From UTCHB3 sp964371075 (GTDB taxonomy: Bacteria > Bacteroidota > Ignavibacteria > Ignavibacteriales > Ignavibacteriaceae): 64,000 nt of DNA. Of the stretch, positions 45,049-54,775 are shown piece by piece. Within the stretch, counting starts at the first letter, position 1. Every line of letters starts with the position of its first letter. The stretch is from the NCBI GenBank assembly GCA_964371075.1, contig CAYJKN010000006.1:251539-315538 (forward strand). Direction: 5' to 3'. Below the pieces are notes generated by a model, which worked only from the letters and a program-made list of their open reading frames with translations, made no database searches and was not told where the DNA came from. The position numbers were made by a program, and so were the translations under genes.

Positions 45049-46308
45049 CTATTTTTTTTCAGGTTCTTCACCGTTTTTGATGTGCTTGTTAGGGCTTTGT
45101 TCCTGAATAGTATCGTTAACCGATCTGTGCTCATCAAGTTTCTCTTTAAACTGATTTTTGTCAGCCATGATTTTCATTCTGTCTTTTAGAGTTGGCAGCA
45201 GTTCAGTCTTTATGACGATAATAATCTCTTTTTTAGTAATTTTTTTCTGATCAGCGCCAGCCAGGTATCTGATCCCAAAAACCCACCATGGTAAATCTTT
45301 AAGAAAAGGTATTCCTGTTCTTACATAAGTTTCATCGGTAACATAAAGACCACCAATCACAGTTTCTTCACCATTAAGCATAAGAAGCTGAGAGTTGGCT
45401 TTTGTTTTCCTTATTTCAGTGGAGAGTTCACTCGGGAAAGCCGTGCTTCTTTCTACAGCAAGTCTTAAAACAACATAATCGATACCATCCTCATTGTAAA
45501 CATGAGGTGTTACATCAATGATTGAACCGGTTGAAAAGAACTGGTCGGTAACATTTCCTGCAAAATCTCTCTGTTTAATAGAAAAATCAGAACCAATTTG
45601 TATCTTTCCAAGTTCACCTGTTCTTACGGTGATAGATGGATTGGCAATAATCTCGCCCAGGTTCTCCGACTCGAAGAATCTAAAGGTTCCAAGCAGGTTT
45701 CCCTTAAAATCGCCAAGGTTAAGCTTCGTGGAGCCTGACACAAGGAAGTCAGTTGGGGTTTGATCTGCAGATGTGGTCTGTCCAAAAGTTTTAAGATCAA
45801 CGCCAAAACCATTTGTTGGATCTGAGAGAAGAGCTTGCCAGTTGATACCTCTGTCTCTGAGCGCAGTATTGTCAGCTTCAAAAAAGATGGCTGATATTTT
45901 CACTTCTCTTGAGTCAATTGGTGCGTAAATATCCTTTGCCAGTGGTTCAGGGTCTTTTACTACAACAGGTTCATTGGGTCGTTTTACAATAACCACATCT
46001 GGTTTTTCTTCAATGATTAACCCTCTATACTGAGTGAGAATCCTTAAAGCCTTCATGTAGTTGATGTTCGTCAACTCAAGTCCTATAAGTTCGGAACTTT
46101 GAATTGTGGAAACGATATTTCTTCCGGTCACTTTAAGTGAAATCTTTGCAAGAATTTCAATTGCAGTGTCAAAAGAGATAGATTGAGAGAGTGTAACAAC
46201 CTCATCGGGACTGTTATACTGGCTCATTTCTTTTTCAAGATCTTTTTGAGCAAATGAACTAAACGACAGAAATACTGTCAATACCAGAAAGATTAAAAAC
46301 TTTTTCAT
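45049..46308 (-). CDS. Short secretin, PilQ/GspD-like
   Basis: The protein forms the outer-membrane ring of a type IV pilus or type II secretion system. Residues 1-19 are a signal peptide (MKKFLIFLV ... SFA). An STN-like N-domain follows (about 38-110), then the secretin core: GTFRFFESENLGEIIANPSITVRTG, then NGEETVIGGLYVTDE and RTGIPFLKDLPWWVFGIRYL. At 419 residues it is shorter than typical PilQ, without AMIN domains or several N-domains. A GAGGTGAT ribosome site precedes the chosen ATG. The start lies 4 bases after the PilO-PilP gene. Confidence 0.9.
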   Translation of the reverse strand: MKKFLIFLVLTVFLSFSSFAQKDLEKEMSQYNSPDEVVTLSQSISFDTAIEILAKISLKVTGRNIVSTIQSSELIGLELTNINYMKALRILTQYRGLIIEEKPDVVIVKRPNEPVVVKDPEPLAKDIYAPIDSREVKISAIFFEADNTALRDRGINWQALLSDPTNGFGVDLKTFGQTTSADQTPTDFLVSGSTKLNLGDFKGNLLGTFRFFESENLGEIIANPSITVRTGELGKIQIGSDFSIKQRDFAGNVTDQFFSTGSIIDVTPHVYNEDGIDYVVLRLAVERSTAFPSELSTEIRKTKANSQLLMLNGEETVIGGLYVTDETYVRTGIPFLKDLPWWVFGIRYLAGADQKKITKKEIIIVIKTELLPTLKDRMKIMADKNQFKEKLDEHRSVNDTIQEQSPNKHIKNGEEPEKK

Positions 46309-46312
46309 TGGA

Positions 46313-47224
46313 TCACCTCGTTGTTTCTTGTTGCTGTGAAGGATCAGATTCCTGCAATAATCTAATTGTGACTGTTTCAATCACTCCACCTTTATTCAGC
46401 ACGAATGTAACACTGTTGTTTTCTCTGTCGATAGAAGTGAGGAAGCCAAGATAGACTTCATCACCTTCGGCGAGAACATATGTTCTTCCTCTTTCATCCA
46501 TCAGGAATGCACCGTCAGGAAGTAAAGCGAGTAGTTTAGAATTTTTTACATCGAGCAAATCATAGATATTTGGTTCGATTTCTGTACGGATAACCGGATA
46601 AAAAATATTGTAAATGTTTCCCGCTTTTAAATCATTTTCTGTAAATCTGGATGAAGTAAAACGGTCGTCGGGTGAAGAATAAACTCTTACCTCAAACGAA
46701 AAATTAACAAAATAGTATGGTGACTTATCTTCATCAAACACAACATTCTGGCTGAATGAAACCCCTTTAACTTTTTTCAGCTCTTTACTCTCTTCGATAG
46801 CGAAGATCAGTCTCCAAAGTTCACTAAAAGATGATTGCCCGCTAAGTTTGTATTTTTGGACAACAAACGATCCTTCCATCTCCATTCCGGAGTATTCCAT
46901 ATTAACATAACTGAGATCAGAAAGCCCGGGAGTTTGTGCTGCCAAAAATGAATAAAATTTTGATTGATGGATATCAATCGGAACATTATACTTTCTTAAT
47001 GCCAGCAGTGAGTCGAGTGCAACAAATTTCCTTTTTAGAGTATCAAGTTGGGCATTCAGCGATGCAGTATCATACTGGGCATTACTCTCCCTCAGCTTTT
47101 TCAACTGGAGATTTTTATCTTCGATCTTTCCTCCAAACACAAAGAAATGGAGGATAGCCCATACGATGAGTACCAGAATGACCAGAACACCGATGATTAA
47201 GCTATTTTTTGACTTGCGTTCCAT
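46313..47224 (-). CDS. PilO-PilP fusion-like pilus assembly protein
   Basis: Residues 9-31 are a single inner-membrane span. A coiled-coil (about 35-75) and a ferredoxin-like region follow, as in PilO. From about residue 220 there is a small beta domain, VKNSKLLALLPDGAFLMDERGRTYVLAEGDEV, like the C-terminal PilP homology region. In classical systems PilO and PilP are separate, with PilP an outer lipoprotein; here they appear fused. It is encoded between the PilM-PilN-like gene and the secretin gene and overlaps the former by 23 bases. Confidence 0.75.
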   Translation of the reverse strand: MERKSKNSLIIGVLVILVLIVWAILHFFVFGGKIEDKNLQLKKLRESNAQYDTASLNAQLDTLKRKFVALDSLLALRKYNVPIDIHQSKFYSFLAAQTPGLSDLSYVNMEYSGMEMEGSFVVQKYKLSGQSSFSELWRLIFAIEESKELKKVKGVSFSQNVVFDEDKSPYYFVNFSFEVRVYSSPDDRFTSSRFTENDLKAGNIYNIFYPVIRTEIEPNIYDLLDVKNSKLLALLPDGAFLMDERGRTYVLAEGDEVYLGFLTSIDRENNSVTFVLNKGGVIETVTIRLLQESDPSQQQETTR

Positions 47225-48731
47225 CCGGTGCTTTCGCTAAGGTATCTGATACGATAATGGAAAATTTTTGAACCCGTTCGTTTGAGATTTTTTCAGAAGT
47301 AACTCCCTGAAGGATTGCTCCATCGAGGAACTGAGTAAATTCACTTACCAGGGGACGGTTTCTGCTAAATCCGAAGATATCAATTCTGTTTGGTTCAGGG
47401 GCGTTAATTCCCGTGATCCACATACTCCTTCGTTGTTCAACAAATCCGGCAATTTTTCTGATATAATTTTGCCAGGCACCGGCATCTTTTGTAACACTAT
47501 CGAGAACAGCCTGGGTTTCATCAAATCCTTTTACCTTGGCATCATAATTTGATATTTCATCAATCAAAGCTTTAAACTGTCGTTGCTGTTCGGTTAGAAC
47601 TGCAATTTCTTTATCGAGTTTACCAATTTCATCTATCTTTTGAAGGATATTCCCCGTAACAAAGACTGACAAAGCGAAGAGAACCAGGATAATTATATAA
47701 CCATGCCATGCGAGAGGAAAGGTTTTTTGCCTTTCGACCAACATAGAGGGGATTAGGTTAATTCCTTTATGTTCTTTCTTCAGCTCTTTTGAATATTCAA
47801 CTGCCGCAGCGATTGGAACGCTGAACATCGAGATATTCTCTTCAACATCCCTGTCGAGCAACGAAGTGTCAATATCGTCAAAATCGATTCCTGTTATTCG
47901 CGACCGGGGGAAAGTGCTACGGAGTAAATCGGGGAGTGTTTCACTCCAGTCTTCACCACAAACAACAATATTATCGAGATTTGAAATGTCACCATTTTCC
48001 ATCTCGAGCATTATTTTTGAAGAGAAGATGTCGAAGGAATCAATATTGCTTTTCCCGATATTAAGCATCGGAGCAATATGTTTCACCTGATCTCCCATAA
48101 GGAAGATCATCCTGCTGTATTCTTTTCCGATATAGAGAACAAGAGTATAATCGGAGAGAGCGAAATTAAACTTTGTTGAAAGATAAAAACTGAGGGAAGT
48201 ATCCGCAGCTTTTACACACGGCACCTTTATTTGCTTTTTGCCATTCGCAAGTGCAATGGAATCAATCAGGTTGATGTATGAGAGATCGGAGCTTGGCACA
48301 ATTGTCATTTTGCCACCATCCGCCATATCAATAGAATTGTTGGCAGCGTCGATCTTCTCGATCACCTCTTTTTTAAATATCTGAGTCTCGCCCTTATCCG
48401 GTCTTTGAAAACTTACATAAGGTTCAGTAATAACCGGAATTACAACCAGTTTTGAAAGATCCACCCCAAGAAGTAAAGTGCTGACTGACCTGATATAACC
48501 CTGATCAAAATCATCATGAGTGGTTAATCCCAGATCGGCATCACCGGTCATTTTTAGTTCGTCAGATTCAAACTGCAGGGAGGAGGGGTCTTCAAATGTA
48601 TGTTCATCCGGTCTGTTTATTTCAACAGATAATCCACGCAGGAATTTTACACCGGAGTCATTAATTTCAAACAACGCCGCTTTACTGTCGGAACCTTCCA
48701 AATAAAGACAAAAAACATGTTTTCCGGCCAT
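47202..48731 (-). CDS. PilM-PilN fusion-like pilus assembly protein (GspL-like)
   Basis: Residues 1-320 have an actin-like layout as in PilM: LYLEGSDSKAALFEI near the start, LVLYIGKEYSRMIFL near 197-211 and VVCGEDW near 256. At 324 the sequence INLIPSMLVERQKTFPL matches the PilN start (INLLP ...), with a membrane span at 343-361 and then a coiled-coil and a PilN-like periplasmic domain. PilM and PilN are normally two proteins; the joined form resembles GspL of type II systems. The stop codon of the PilT-like gene is directly before its ATG. Confidence 0.78.
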   Translation of the reverse strand: MAGKHVFCLYLEGSDSKAALFEINDSGVKFLRGLSVEINRPDEHTFEDPSSLQFESDELKMTGDADLGLTTHDDFDQGYIRSVSTLLLGVDLSKLVVIPVITEPYVSFQRPDKGETQIFKKEVIEKIDAANNSIDMADGGKMTIVPSSDLSYINLIDSIALANGKKQIKVPCVKAADTSLSFYLSTKFNFALSDYTLVLYIGKEYSRMIFLMGDQVKHIAPMLNIGKSNIDSFDIFSSKIMLEMENGDISNLDNIVVCGEDWSETLPDLLRSTFPRSRITGIDFDDIDTSLLDRDVEENISMFSVPIAAAVEYSKELKKEHKGINLIPSMLVERQKTFPLAWHGYIIILVLFALSVFVTGNILQKIDEIGKLDKEIAVLTEQQRQFKALIDEISNYDAKVKGFDETQAVLDSVTKDAGAWQNYIRKIAGFVEQRRSMWITGINAPEPNRIDIFGFSRNRPLVSEFTQFLDGAILQGVTSEKISNERVQKFSIIVSDTLAKAPDGTQVKK

Positions 48732-49979
48732 CTACACCACACCCAGAATTTGTTTCATTCTGCCCTTCTGGTTAGCGTAAGAAATAGCCGTGTCGAGCGA
48801 TATCTTTTTTGCCATGTATAAATTTTTAATATCCTGCTCCATGGTAATCATTCCTTGAGCAGACCCCTGATTGATCATCATATAGATCTCACCGGAGTTA
48901 TTGTTTTTAATGGCAGCCTGAATATTTGGTGTCATCACCAAAACTTCTTTTGCCATAACCCGTTTGCCATCAAGACTGGGCAACAATTTTTGTGAAATAA
49001 TCACTGTTAATACATCTGCAAGTCTGTGCCTAACACGAGGTTGTTCGTTAGGATGCACCTCGGCAATAATTCTGTCGATTGATTCTACTGCAGAAGACGT
49101 ATGTAAAGTTGAAAAAACTTTATGTCCGGTATCCGCAACTTCAAGGGATGCCATAATAGTTTCAGGGTCTCTCATCTCACCAATGATTATGATATCCGGA
49201 TCTTGACGAAGTGACTGAATTACACCATCCTTAAATGATGCTACATCTTTACCCACTTCGCGGTGTCTGATAATACATTTTTTTGAAATGTGAACAAATT
49301 CTATTGGTTGAGCGATAACAATAACCTGAGCATTGTCTGTTTCATTGTGCATATCCACAATTGCATCAAGAGTGGATGACTTTCCCGAACCGGTAATACC
49401 CGTGATCAAAACAAGTCCCTGTTTGATGTAGAGGTGATGCATCGATTGTAGCGCTACCTTGCTAAATCCCATTGTTTCAATTTTTCTCACAACAGGTGAG
49501 ATGGCTCTCATATTAAGAGCTAACGAATCCATATCATAATATGCATCGGCTCTAAATCTGTAGGTTCTTATTGGATCGCCGGCGGTAAAAGAGTGGGAAA
49601 AGTCAATATTCTTATTTTGAAGTAATACTTGTCTCTGTTTGTCACTTAGAAGATTGATAATAACAATAGCAGTTTCATCTTCTGAAAAAGATGGAAGATC
49701 AGGAGTTCTGTCTTTTTTACCATGAATCCTGAGCCAAATCTGCTTTTGTGTTGCAAGCCCTCCAAATTCGATATCGGAAGCCTCTTTTTTTATCATCATT
49801 ATCAAAATCGAATTTATCAGATCGAGCAAAACACCTTTGGCATTATGGTCTAAACCCGCTACCAGATTAACGAGAAAAGGGATTCTTTCTGCACTGATTA
49901 CAGACCTTGGTATCTGACTCGTGACAGAGTTCAGCAAAGGTTTTGCGGTATTTAAAATCTGATCTAAAGATAACATCAT
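48732..49979 (-). CDS. PilT-like ATPase
   Basis: This hexameric ATPase probably drives retraction. The Walker A motif is GITGSGKS (194-201; the usual Pro of GPTGSGKS is Ile). Walker B is IIIGEMRDPET, and the His-box region is FSTLHTSSAVESIDRII. The C-terminal AIKNNNSGEIYMMINQGSAQGM resembles the PilT retraction motif. Its N-terminus has an unusual extra helical segment of about 50 residues. It lies 82 bases after pilB, and an adjacent second ATG is an alternative start. Confidence 0.9.
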   Translation of the reverse strand: MMLSLDQILNTAKPLLNSVTSQIPRSVISAERIPFLVNLVAGLDHNAKGVLLDLINSILIMMIKKEASDIEFGGLATQKQIWLRIHGKKDRTPDLPSFSEDETAIVIINLLSDKQRQVLLQNKNIDFSHSFTAGDPIRTYRFRADAYYDMDSLALNMRAISPVVRKIETMGFSKVALQSMHHLYIKQGLVLITGITGSGKSSTLDAIVDMHNETDNAQVIVIAQPIEFVHISKKCIIRHREVGKDVASFKDGVIQSLRQDPDIIIIGEMRDPETIMASLEVADTGHKVFSTLHTSSAVESIDRIIAEVHPNEQPRVRHRLADVLTVIISQKLLPSLDGKRVMAKEVLVMTPNIQAAIKNNNSGEIYMMINQGSAQGMITMEQDIKNLYMAKKISLDTAISYANQKGRMKQILGVV

Positions 49980-50061
49980 TTTTCAGTTTGACTTAGGTGT
50001 AAAAAACGAGTATATTAACTCAAAATATATAAAAAAAGTACGAGAATTCAGGATTTAACTT

Positions 50062-51855
50062 TTAATCTTCCATTGTTCCTGTAATAACTTCATCAAAAGA
50101 GGTCATTCCAAGTTTAACTTTTTCGAGTCCGGTCTCACGCAAATTCAGAGATCCGTCTTTTTTTGCTTGTGCTTTTAGTCGTTCCTCATCCACTTCTTCA
50201 CCCGAGGAAACGATAACTCTTTTTAACTCTTTTGTGAAATAAAGAGCTTCATGAATTGCAATTCTGCCTTTGTAACCACTTCCGGAGCACTTTGGGCATC
50301 CGACCGGTTCATAAACATCATATTGTTTCCATTCTTCTTCATCCAATCCCAACAACTCCATAATAGCATGGTCAAAGTGAGTCATTTTCCTTTTACAATC
50401 AACACAAAGTCTTCTTATGAGTCTCTGAGCTACAATGATGTTAATCGCATAAGCGATAAGGAAAGGCTCGATGCCCATTTTATAGAGCCTTGAAACAGCG
50501 GAAGGTGCATCATTGGTATGAAGTGTGGAAAAAGTTAAGTGACCGGTGTTGGCGAGTTTTATCGCAACTTCGGCAGTCTCCTTATCACGCATCTCACCAA
50601 CAAGAACGATATCGGGATCATGTCGCAGAATAGCTCTGATAGCCTGTTCAAAATTCATTTTATGCCCGATCTTTAACTGGCGGGCACCCCTGATAACATA
50701 CTCAACAGGGTCCTCAACAGTAAGCACATTAACTGTTGGATCAATTACCTGATAAAGTGCAGCAACAAGAGTTGTACTTTTACCACTACCTGTTGGACCC
50801 GTAAGGATAATCATCCCCTGCGGTTTCCTGATTGCATCATCAAAAGCGGTTCTTGCATAACCGGCGAGGCCAAGTTTATTCAGGTCGGTGATTACTTTTC
50901 TGTCATCGAGAATACGAATAACTACTGACTCAAATTTACTTTTAAGTTCGGTTCCCACCATCGGAAGGATGGAAACACGGAAACGGATTACAGTTCCGTC
51001 AATCTCTCTTTGAATAAACCCATCCTGGGCTTTCTCCCTTTCAAATCTGTCAAGTCCCTTTGCCCTGTCTTTAATAACTGCAATAACAGCTTCAGGGTAA
51101 GTATTCTCCTGCGTGTACCAGATCTGCAAGTTACCGTCAATTCTGAACATCAGATCGGTTCTTTTTGCTCCTGCAGGCACGATATGAATATCCGAAACCC
51201 CTTTTCTTGTCCCCTCAACCAGGGCTGCTTCAATCAGATTTATTAAAGCACTTTTGTTGATCTCTGCTTCAAGCGCTTCTTCATCCAGTTGTGAATCATC
51301 CGGAGAGTCAGTTATCATCTCCTGTGGGAGGTCTTCAATATTCTTCAGGAATTCGTTTTCCACAGGATTAATATGAGAGACCAGCTTTTCATACTTTGCC
51401 TTTTTTATGAAAGTCACTTCATATTTTTTGGCTTTCAGGTCGAAGGCAATCTTTGAAATCTTTTTGTTTGTGGGATCAACCGCACCGAGGATCATCTTGT
51501 CTTTGATGACAGGATCAAAAAGGAGAGGGATAACTTTTTGCAACGCCATTAATTGCTGAAGAGAATCAGGAAGGGATTTTATATATTTTTTGAGCTCTTC
51601 AATTTTTTCGTCTGTATATCTTTCGGCAATGGTATCAAAATCCCTGAAAGCATATAACGACGCGACCTCGGCAAATACGGTGTCATGATCATACTTAAAA
51701 TCTTCAACAAGTATTTGTGCAAGATTTCGTTTGATCTTGTTTACATCGTTCGCCTTGGCGTCGAGGGCTTTTTCTAGGGTCTGAACATCAATTATACCTT
51801 TTCGTAAAAGGGTATATCCGATCTTGTCAGCAGTTTCCAGTCTTGGATCGACCAT
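50062..51855 (-). CDS. pilB: PilB/GspE-type assembly ATPase
   Basis: This cytoplasmic ATPase powers pilus assembly or secretion. The N-terminal GspE-type domain starts at YTLLRKGIIDVQTLEKAL. Walker A is GPTGSGKS (353-360), followed by VEDPVEYVIRGARQ and FSTLHTNDAPSAVSRL. A zinc knuckle is present near the C-terminus (CVDCKRKM and CPKCSGSGYKG). The ATG lies inside the last codons of pilC, an overlap of 64 bases in another frame, which suggests translational coupling. The length of 597 residues is typical. Confidence 0.95.
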   Translation of the reverse strand: MVDPRLETADKIGYTLLRKGIIDVQTLEKALDAKANDVNKIKRNLAQILVEDFKYDHDTVFAEVASLYAFRDFDTIAERYTDEKIEELKKYIKSLPDSLQQLMALQKVIPLLFDPVIKDKMILGAVDPTNKKISKIAFDLKAKKYEVTFIKKAKYEKLVSHINPVENEFLKNIEDLPQEMITDSPDDSQLDEEALEAEINKSALINLIEAALVEGTRKGVSDIHIVPAGAKRTDLMFRIDGNLQIWYTQENTYPEAVIAVIKDRAKGLDRFEREKAQDGFIQREIDGTVIRFRVSILPMVGTELKSKFESVVIRILDDRKVITDLNKLGLAGYARTAFDDAIRKPQGMIILTGPTGSGKSTTLVAALYQVIDPTVNVLTVEDPVEYVIRGARQLKIGHKMNFEQAIRAILRHDPDIVLVGEMRDKETAEVAIKLANTGHLTFSTLHTNDAPSAVSRLYKMGIEPFLIAYAINIIVAQRLIRRLCVDCKRKMTHFDHAIMELLGLDEEEWKQYDVYEPVGCPKCSGSGYKGRIAIHEALYFTKELKRVIVSSGEEVDEERLKAQAKKDGSLNLRETGLEKVKLGMTSFDEVITGTMED

Positions 51856-53231
51856 TGTGCGTTCTGTTTATCCAGGAAAATTTCTTTATTTTGAGTGCCC
51901 GGAGGTTTTGGACTGACAGTAGCAGTCTCAGCAGAAACTACTGTAAGGGCGGTCATAACAAGCATAATAACCATAGCGATGATGACTTGCACCAATTCGA
52001 TGATATTTTTAAGCTTGTAAACTGTTTCGCTCTCATAATAATTTGCGAGTTGCAACATGCTGTTTTTTATATTTCCCGTCTCTTCACCTGAGTGAATACG
52101 GGAGATGGCTGTATCAGTGAATACTCCGGTAGCTTCAAGAGCATCTGTTATACCAATACCCTGTTTGGTCATAATGGGTATGGCAACTCTTTTAATTCTA
52201 TCTTCAAAATATTTGTTATCGGTTGCTTCAGCCGAAATCCTTAGAGGAGTGATGCTTTCGGCAGACCCGCTGTAAAGTGTATAAAATACTCTGCAAAAAA
52301 CTTCAATAGCAGTTTTGTGCACAATATTTCCAATTACAGGCATCCGTAACATATATTTGTCTTTAAGATATTTTCCCCGTTCAGTCGAAATAAATACAAA
52401 AAACCCTATTAAGGGTCCAAAGACAATTAGAGATATCAAAATTGGATGTGACATCAAAAAATCGCTGAATTCCAGTGTTCCCTTTGTCATTGGCGGCAAT
52501 TCGATGCCGAACCTGAGAAACATATTTGCAGTCTCAGGGAAGATATACATTACATAAAACAAAACTGCACCAAAAAGGACGAGCAGTGTGATAATTGGGG
52601 TAACAAGAGCACTTTTGAGATTTTTCTTAAACTCAGCTCTTCTCTCGAGGAACTTGGCAGTAGCTCTGTAAATTTCTCCCATATTACCACTTTTGGCTGC
52701 GAGGCCAAGCATAAATGCAGTAAATTTACCAAAAACATTTTGATAACGCGTAAAGACCTGTTCAGGGTCTGTTCCCTTTTTTAGTTCCTGATTGATCTCT
52801 TTAAGAGTTTCTTTCAGGGTTTTATTGGATGTATCGTTTATAAGAAGATTTAAAATTTCTCCATAGGGGAGTTTCTGATCGAGCAATTCAGCACTGATTT
52901 TTACATACATCAGAATGTCCTGCATACCGGGTTTACCCTGATGGTCAATCAGTTTACCCCGTACATAGTGGATTTTGTAACCCAGTTTGGTGAATGCGTC
53001 TGTTACTTCTTGTTTGTTGAAGGCCTTCTGTTCACCAAAGATTGGTTTTTCGACCCCTTTTTGGACTTTATAGAGGAATGTACGCCTTTTCTCAATTGAT
53101 TTGATGGTAAGGCTATTCGTTTCAGCCAGTTTTTGTATTTTCTTTTTGCCTTCTGAAAATGAGTTGGCAGTAAGAGAACCGCTGATTATTTGTCCGTTTG
53201 CTTTAGAAGCAGAGAAGCGTAGCTCAGTCAT
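51792..53231 (-). CDS. pilC: PilC/GspF-type inner-membrane platform protein
   Basis: This is the integral membrane platform of the pilus. Two T2SSF domains are visible: residues 120-245 (ISAELLDQKLPYGEILNLLINDTS, then ATAKFLERRAEFKKNLKSALVTPII) and 325-450 (IEVFCRVFYTLYSGSAESITPL, then AISRIHSGEETGNIKNSMLQLANYYE). Three membrane segments are near 210-230, 260-282 and 425-447. An N-terminal region of about 115 residues is longer than usual. The gene ends within the pilB coding region. Confidence 0.93.
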   Translation of the reverse strand: MTELRFSASKANGQIISGSLTANSFSEGKKKIQKLAETNSLTIKSIEKRRTFLYKVQKGVEKPIFGEQKAFNKQEVTDAFTKLGYKIHYVRGKLIDHQGKPGMQDILMYVKISAELLDQKLPYGEILNLLINDTSNKTLKETLKEINQELKKGTDPEQVFTRYQNVFGKFTAFMLGLAAKSGNMGEIYRATAKFLERRAEFKKNLKSALVTPIITLLVLFGAVLFYVMYIFPETANMFLRFGIELPPMTKGTLEFSDFLMSHPILISLIVFGPLIGFFVFISTERGKYLKDKYMLRMPVIGNIVHKTAIEVFCRVFYTLYSGSAESITPLRISAEATDNKYFEDRIKRVAIPIMTKQGIGITDALEATGVFTDTAISRIHSGEETGNIKNSMLQLANYYESETVYKLKNIIELVQVIIAMVIMLVMTALTVVSAETATVSPKPPGTQNKEIFLDKQNAQWSIQDWKLLTRSDIPFYEKV

Positions 53232-53301
53232 ATAACATATTTAAAGGGAAGGCTATCCTTTTGAAGACAACCTTCCCTTGAAAATAAGGTCAAATCGACT
53301 A

Positions 53302-53691
53302 TTATCTTGAGTTGATAGTTGTCGAAGTGATATTTGATGCGCCGACTACCATGGTAACCTGAACAGTATCAGTACCATTGGTTCCAATTTGGTTACCTTT
53401 TCCAACGAGAGTAACTGCCTGAGCTGCTACTGTAGCTGTGTAGGAACCATTAGCGGATGAAGCCAGTCTTGCAGGGATAGTATATCCTGTGAAAGCATTG
53501 CCTCCGCCGCCCATGTTGGTTGGCATTTTGTAAAATTTCTGTGCATCGCTTGCAATGTTGGTCAAATCAGCGATAACAGCATCTGTATTAGCCTGTGAAC
53601 TGCTTGTCGTAAAAACATTTATACCTACGACAACAGCGATACCGACTATGATAACGCCGAGAACAATAAGTAACAACTGTTGTTGTCCCAT
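53302..53691 (-). CDS. Pilin-like protein with an MGQQQLLL start
   Basis: This probable major pilin begins MGQQQLLLIVLGVIIVGIAV, a short start before a long hydrophobic helix, as in a pilin. A classical prepilin leader, the Phe at +1 and the Glu at +5 are all missing. The helix is followed by a Ser/Thr/Gly/Ala-rich domain with MPTNMGGGGNAFTGYTIPA. Its first residues are nearly identical to those of a second protein in this cluster. A GAGGA ribosome site precedes the ATG, and the pilC gene follows. The role is inferred from position and shape. Confidence 0.75.
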   Translation of the reverse strand: MGQQQLLLIVLGVIIVGIAVVVGINVFTTSSSQANTDAVIADLTNIASDAQKFYKMPTNMGGGGNAFTGYTIPARLASSANGSYTATVAAQAVTLVGKGNQIGTNGTDTVQVTMVVGASNITSTTINSR

Positions 53692-53835
53692 AGTTATTCC
53701 TCAAAGAATTGTTGGTGAATGTGTTGCTTAAAATAATTTTTATTGTTTGTCAAAATAATAAATCAATTTTAATTTAGGATATAATATAGATTAAATTAAT
53801 CAATATTTTACCTCAAAACGAATTATTATTTTGAC

Positions 53836-54225
53836 TTATATAATTAAACTCCCGTCTGCTCTCAATTTTTGGGTTGCCTCTTCTCTCTGCTCATGGGTTG
53901 CAATCCTGAGGTATTCATTTGTCATTCTCTCAAGATTTTTAGCAAGATTTACCATTACGGCCTTTGCTATATCAGGGTTCTCTCTTATCAGGAGGTCGAA
54001 ATCACTGGGAATAGGCACCAGGGTTGTCATCTCAAGGGCAACAAGTGAAGCAGTTCTGGGTTTACCCAAAATAGCACTCATCTCTCCAATAATGCCCCCT
54101 TTTTCGTCAAAAATTCCAACCTGAGTATCACCTTTAAAGACGCCCACGCTTCCTTTCATCAAGACAAAAAGATTAAAAGAAGTATCACCTTCTTTAACTA
54201 TCGACTCTCCTTTTTGAAAGATCAT
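53836..54225 (-). CDS. Cyclic-nucleotide-binding-domain protein
   Basis: This 129-residue protein is one cNMP-binding beta-barrel with its helices, without a DNA-binding domain: FQKGESIVKEGDTSFNLFVLMKGSVGVF, then IGEMSAILGKPRTASLVALE, in which GEMSAILGKPRTAS is the phosphate-binding cassette with Glu and Arg in the usual places. A helix of about 35 residues follows. A strong AAGGAG precedes the ATG. It lies between two pilin-like genes, so it may control pilus work in response to a nucleotide signal. Confidence 0.88.
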   Translation of the reverse strand: MIFQKGESIVKEGDTSFNLFVLMKGSVGVFKGDTQVGIFDEKGGIIGEMSAILGKPRTASLVALEMTTLVPIPSDFDLLIRENPDIAKAVMVNLAKNLERMTNEYLRIATHEQREEATQKLRADGSLII

Positions 54226-54255
54226 GCAAAACTCCTTGCTATAGAAATATTAATT

Positions 54256-54639
54256 TTAATTATCCTCGGTGATCATGTAGTCGCTTTCAGAAACTGACAC
54301 AGTAACTCTGATAGTATCCTGCCCCAGTTGCATCATCCTGTCTAATCCTGTGATCACCAGATTATTCACCGAAATTGAAGTTATGGTATAAATACCTGAA
54401 TCTGTAGTATCGAGCAAGGCCGGAATAGTCCAGCCCACAAAAGATCTGCCGCCTCCCCCCATGGTAATGGGGAGTCTAAAATATTTCTGCGCCATGGTTG
54501 CCAGAGTTGCCCCTTCACTCTTGATCTGATTTTTTTTATTCTCGTTAGATGAATGTTCAAAAAGGATCAATCCTGTTATAACGGCAATTCCTACAATAAT
54601 GACTCCAAGAGTAATTAACAGTAACTGTTGTTGGCCCAT
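54256..54639 (-). CDS. Second MGQQQLLL pilin-like protein
   Basis: This is a paralogue of the pilin-like protein nearby: MGQQQLLLITLGVIIVGIAVI begins it, and the middle repeats the motif LPITMGGGGRSFVGWTIPA. The two differ mainly in the rest of the soluble domain. A classical type IV prepilin leader is absent. The gene lies 30 bases before the cNMP-domain gene on the same strand. Its function is inferred. Confidence 0.72.
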   Translation of the reverse strand: MGQQQLLLITLGVIIVGIAVITGLILFEHSSNENKKNQIKSEGATLATMAQKYFRLPITMGGGGRSFVGWTIPALLDTTDSGIYTITSISVNNLVITGLDRMMQLGQDTIRVTVSVSESDYMITEDN

Positions 54640-54775
54640 GGGGATTCTCTCATCATTTTGAAACCATCAGTTCAGGGACTAATCAATAAATTCATTTAAC
54701 AGACATTTTAAGTTATACAAAAAAATTAGTATTTGCAATAAAAATTTTTCAGAGATGATTCAAATCATATCAAAG

